Source: a virus. From it: a stretch of 64,000 nucleotides of DNA. The translations under genes were made by a program, and so were the position numbers. The DNA lies in the IMG/VR virus record IMGVR_UViG_3300023179_006341, positions 1 to 64,000 of that record; one strand, given 5' to 3'. The notes under the pieces are model-generated. The model did no database searches. It was not told where the DNA came from and saw nothing but the letters and a program-made list of their open reading frames with translations. Every line of letters starts with the position of its first letter. Position 1 is the first letter of the stretch. Below are positions 63,782 to 64,000 of this stretch, one piece after another.

Positions 63782-64000
63782 TGAGCGAAACAATTTATAA
63801 AAAAGTTGGTAGGAAATATGTACCAATCAAAGAATTTGACTCTGCATACAATGCAGGATTCCCAAAAGGATGTCATCTTGTTATTTGCGAACCAGGCAAA
63901 CATCTTTACAAATACAATATAGAACCTGAACTCGCTCCACTGATAGCAGCATCAACCTATGCTAGAGAGGCAATAAGCAAAACTATACAAGAATCATTAG
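63781..64000 (+). CDS. Conserved phage protein, N-terminal part (runs off window)
   Basis: The frame starts at ATG 63781 (TAATG overlap) and is open to the last base, giving 73 residues: MSETIYKKVGRKYVPIKEFD, then FPKGCHLVICEPGKH. I recall this opening from hypothetical proteins of T4-like phages. The rest lies outside the window. Confidence 0.65.
   Translation, partial: MSETIYKKVGRKYVPIKEFDSAYNAGFPKGCHLVICEPGKHLYKYNIEPELAPLIAASTYAREAISKTIQESL

Overview
The window reads as about 64 kb of a T4-like contractile-tailed phage genome. It is AT-rich, tightly packed, and full of ATGA and TAATG overlaps. The T4-like signature genes are a gp17-type large terminase, a gp32-type single-strand binding protein, UvsX, UvsY, an ATP-dependent DNA ligase, a spanin pair, gp38-like and lectin-like adhesins, and proteins whose N-termini resemble T4 capsid-targeting sequences. 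The host is Gram-negative. The phage carries a complete outer-membrane porin of the Burkholderiales type, a BMP-family lipoprotein and other envelope proteins, so I infer a betaproteobacterium, probably aquatic. The tmRNA tag looks more alphaproteobacterial, so the host remains open.

Layout. 0-1.5 kb: end of a tail-fibre gene and a tail protein. 1.5-12.3 kb: glycosyltransferase-like proteins, a sulfotransferase-like protein and four radical SAM proteins with auxiliary cysteine domains. 12.3-15.8 kb: exported proteins, a glycine-rich adhesin and a BMP-family substrate-binding lipoprotein. 15.8-16.2 kb: a circularly permuted (two-piece) tmRNA with a small ORF in its intervening segment. 16.2-18.3 kb: nuclease, kinase and DUF4214-like genes. 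18.3-25.1 kb: an auxiliary metabolic island with AhpC, AhpD, a cation/proton antiporter, TerC, a DadA-like dehydrogenase and the porin. 25.1-28.4 kb: four minus-strand lectin/PA14 adhesins. 28.7-36.2 kb: MoxR ATPase with VWA partner, ThyX, sugar epimerase and aminotransferase. 36.2-37.2 kb: lysis (spanin) genes. 37.2-44.7 kb: putative capsid-packaged enzymes and virion proteins. 44.7-47.5 kb: the large terminase, broken into two genes by a split intein with a free HNH endonuclease between them. 47.5-51.8 kb: large virion or enzyme proteins. 51.9-54.9 kb: gp32, UvsX, UvsY. 55-64 kb: many small early genes and DNA ligase.

Two promoter types mark the regions. Host-like promoters (TTGACA or TTGATT, 17-base spacer, TATAAT-like) precede the replication and small early genes. 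An NATAAATA octamer, like the T4 late promoter, sits just upstream of many virion, tmRNA and cargo genes.

The features most worth pursuing are the permuted phage tmRNA, the fractured terminase with its atypically split intein, the AhpC-AhpD redox/ion/porin island, the radical SAM-glycosyltransferase cluster, and the set of proteins with capsid-targeting-like N-termini. All assignments come from reading sequence motifs; no database search was run.
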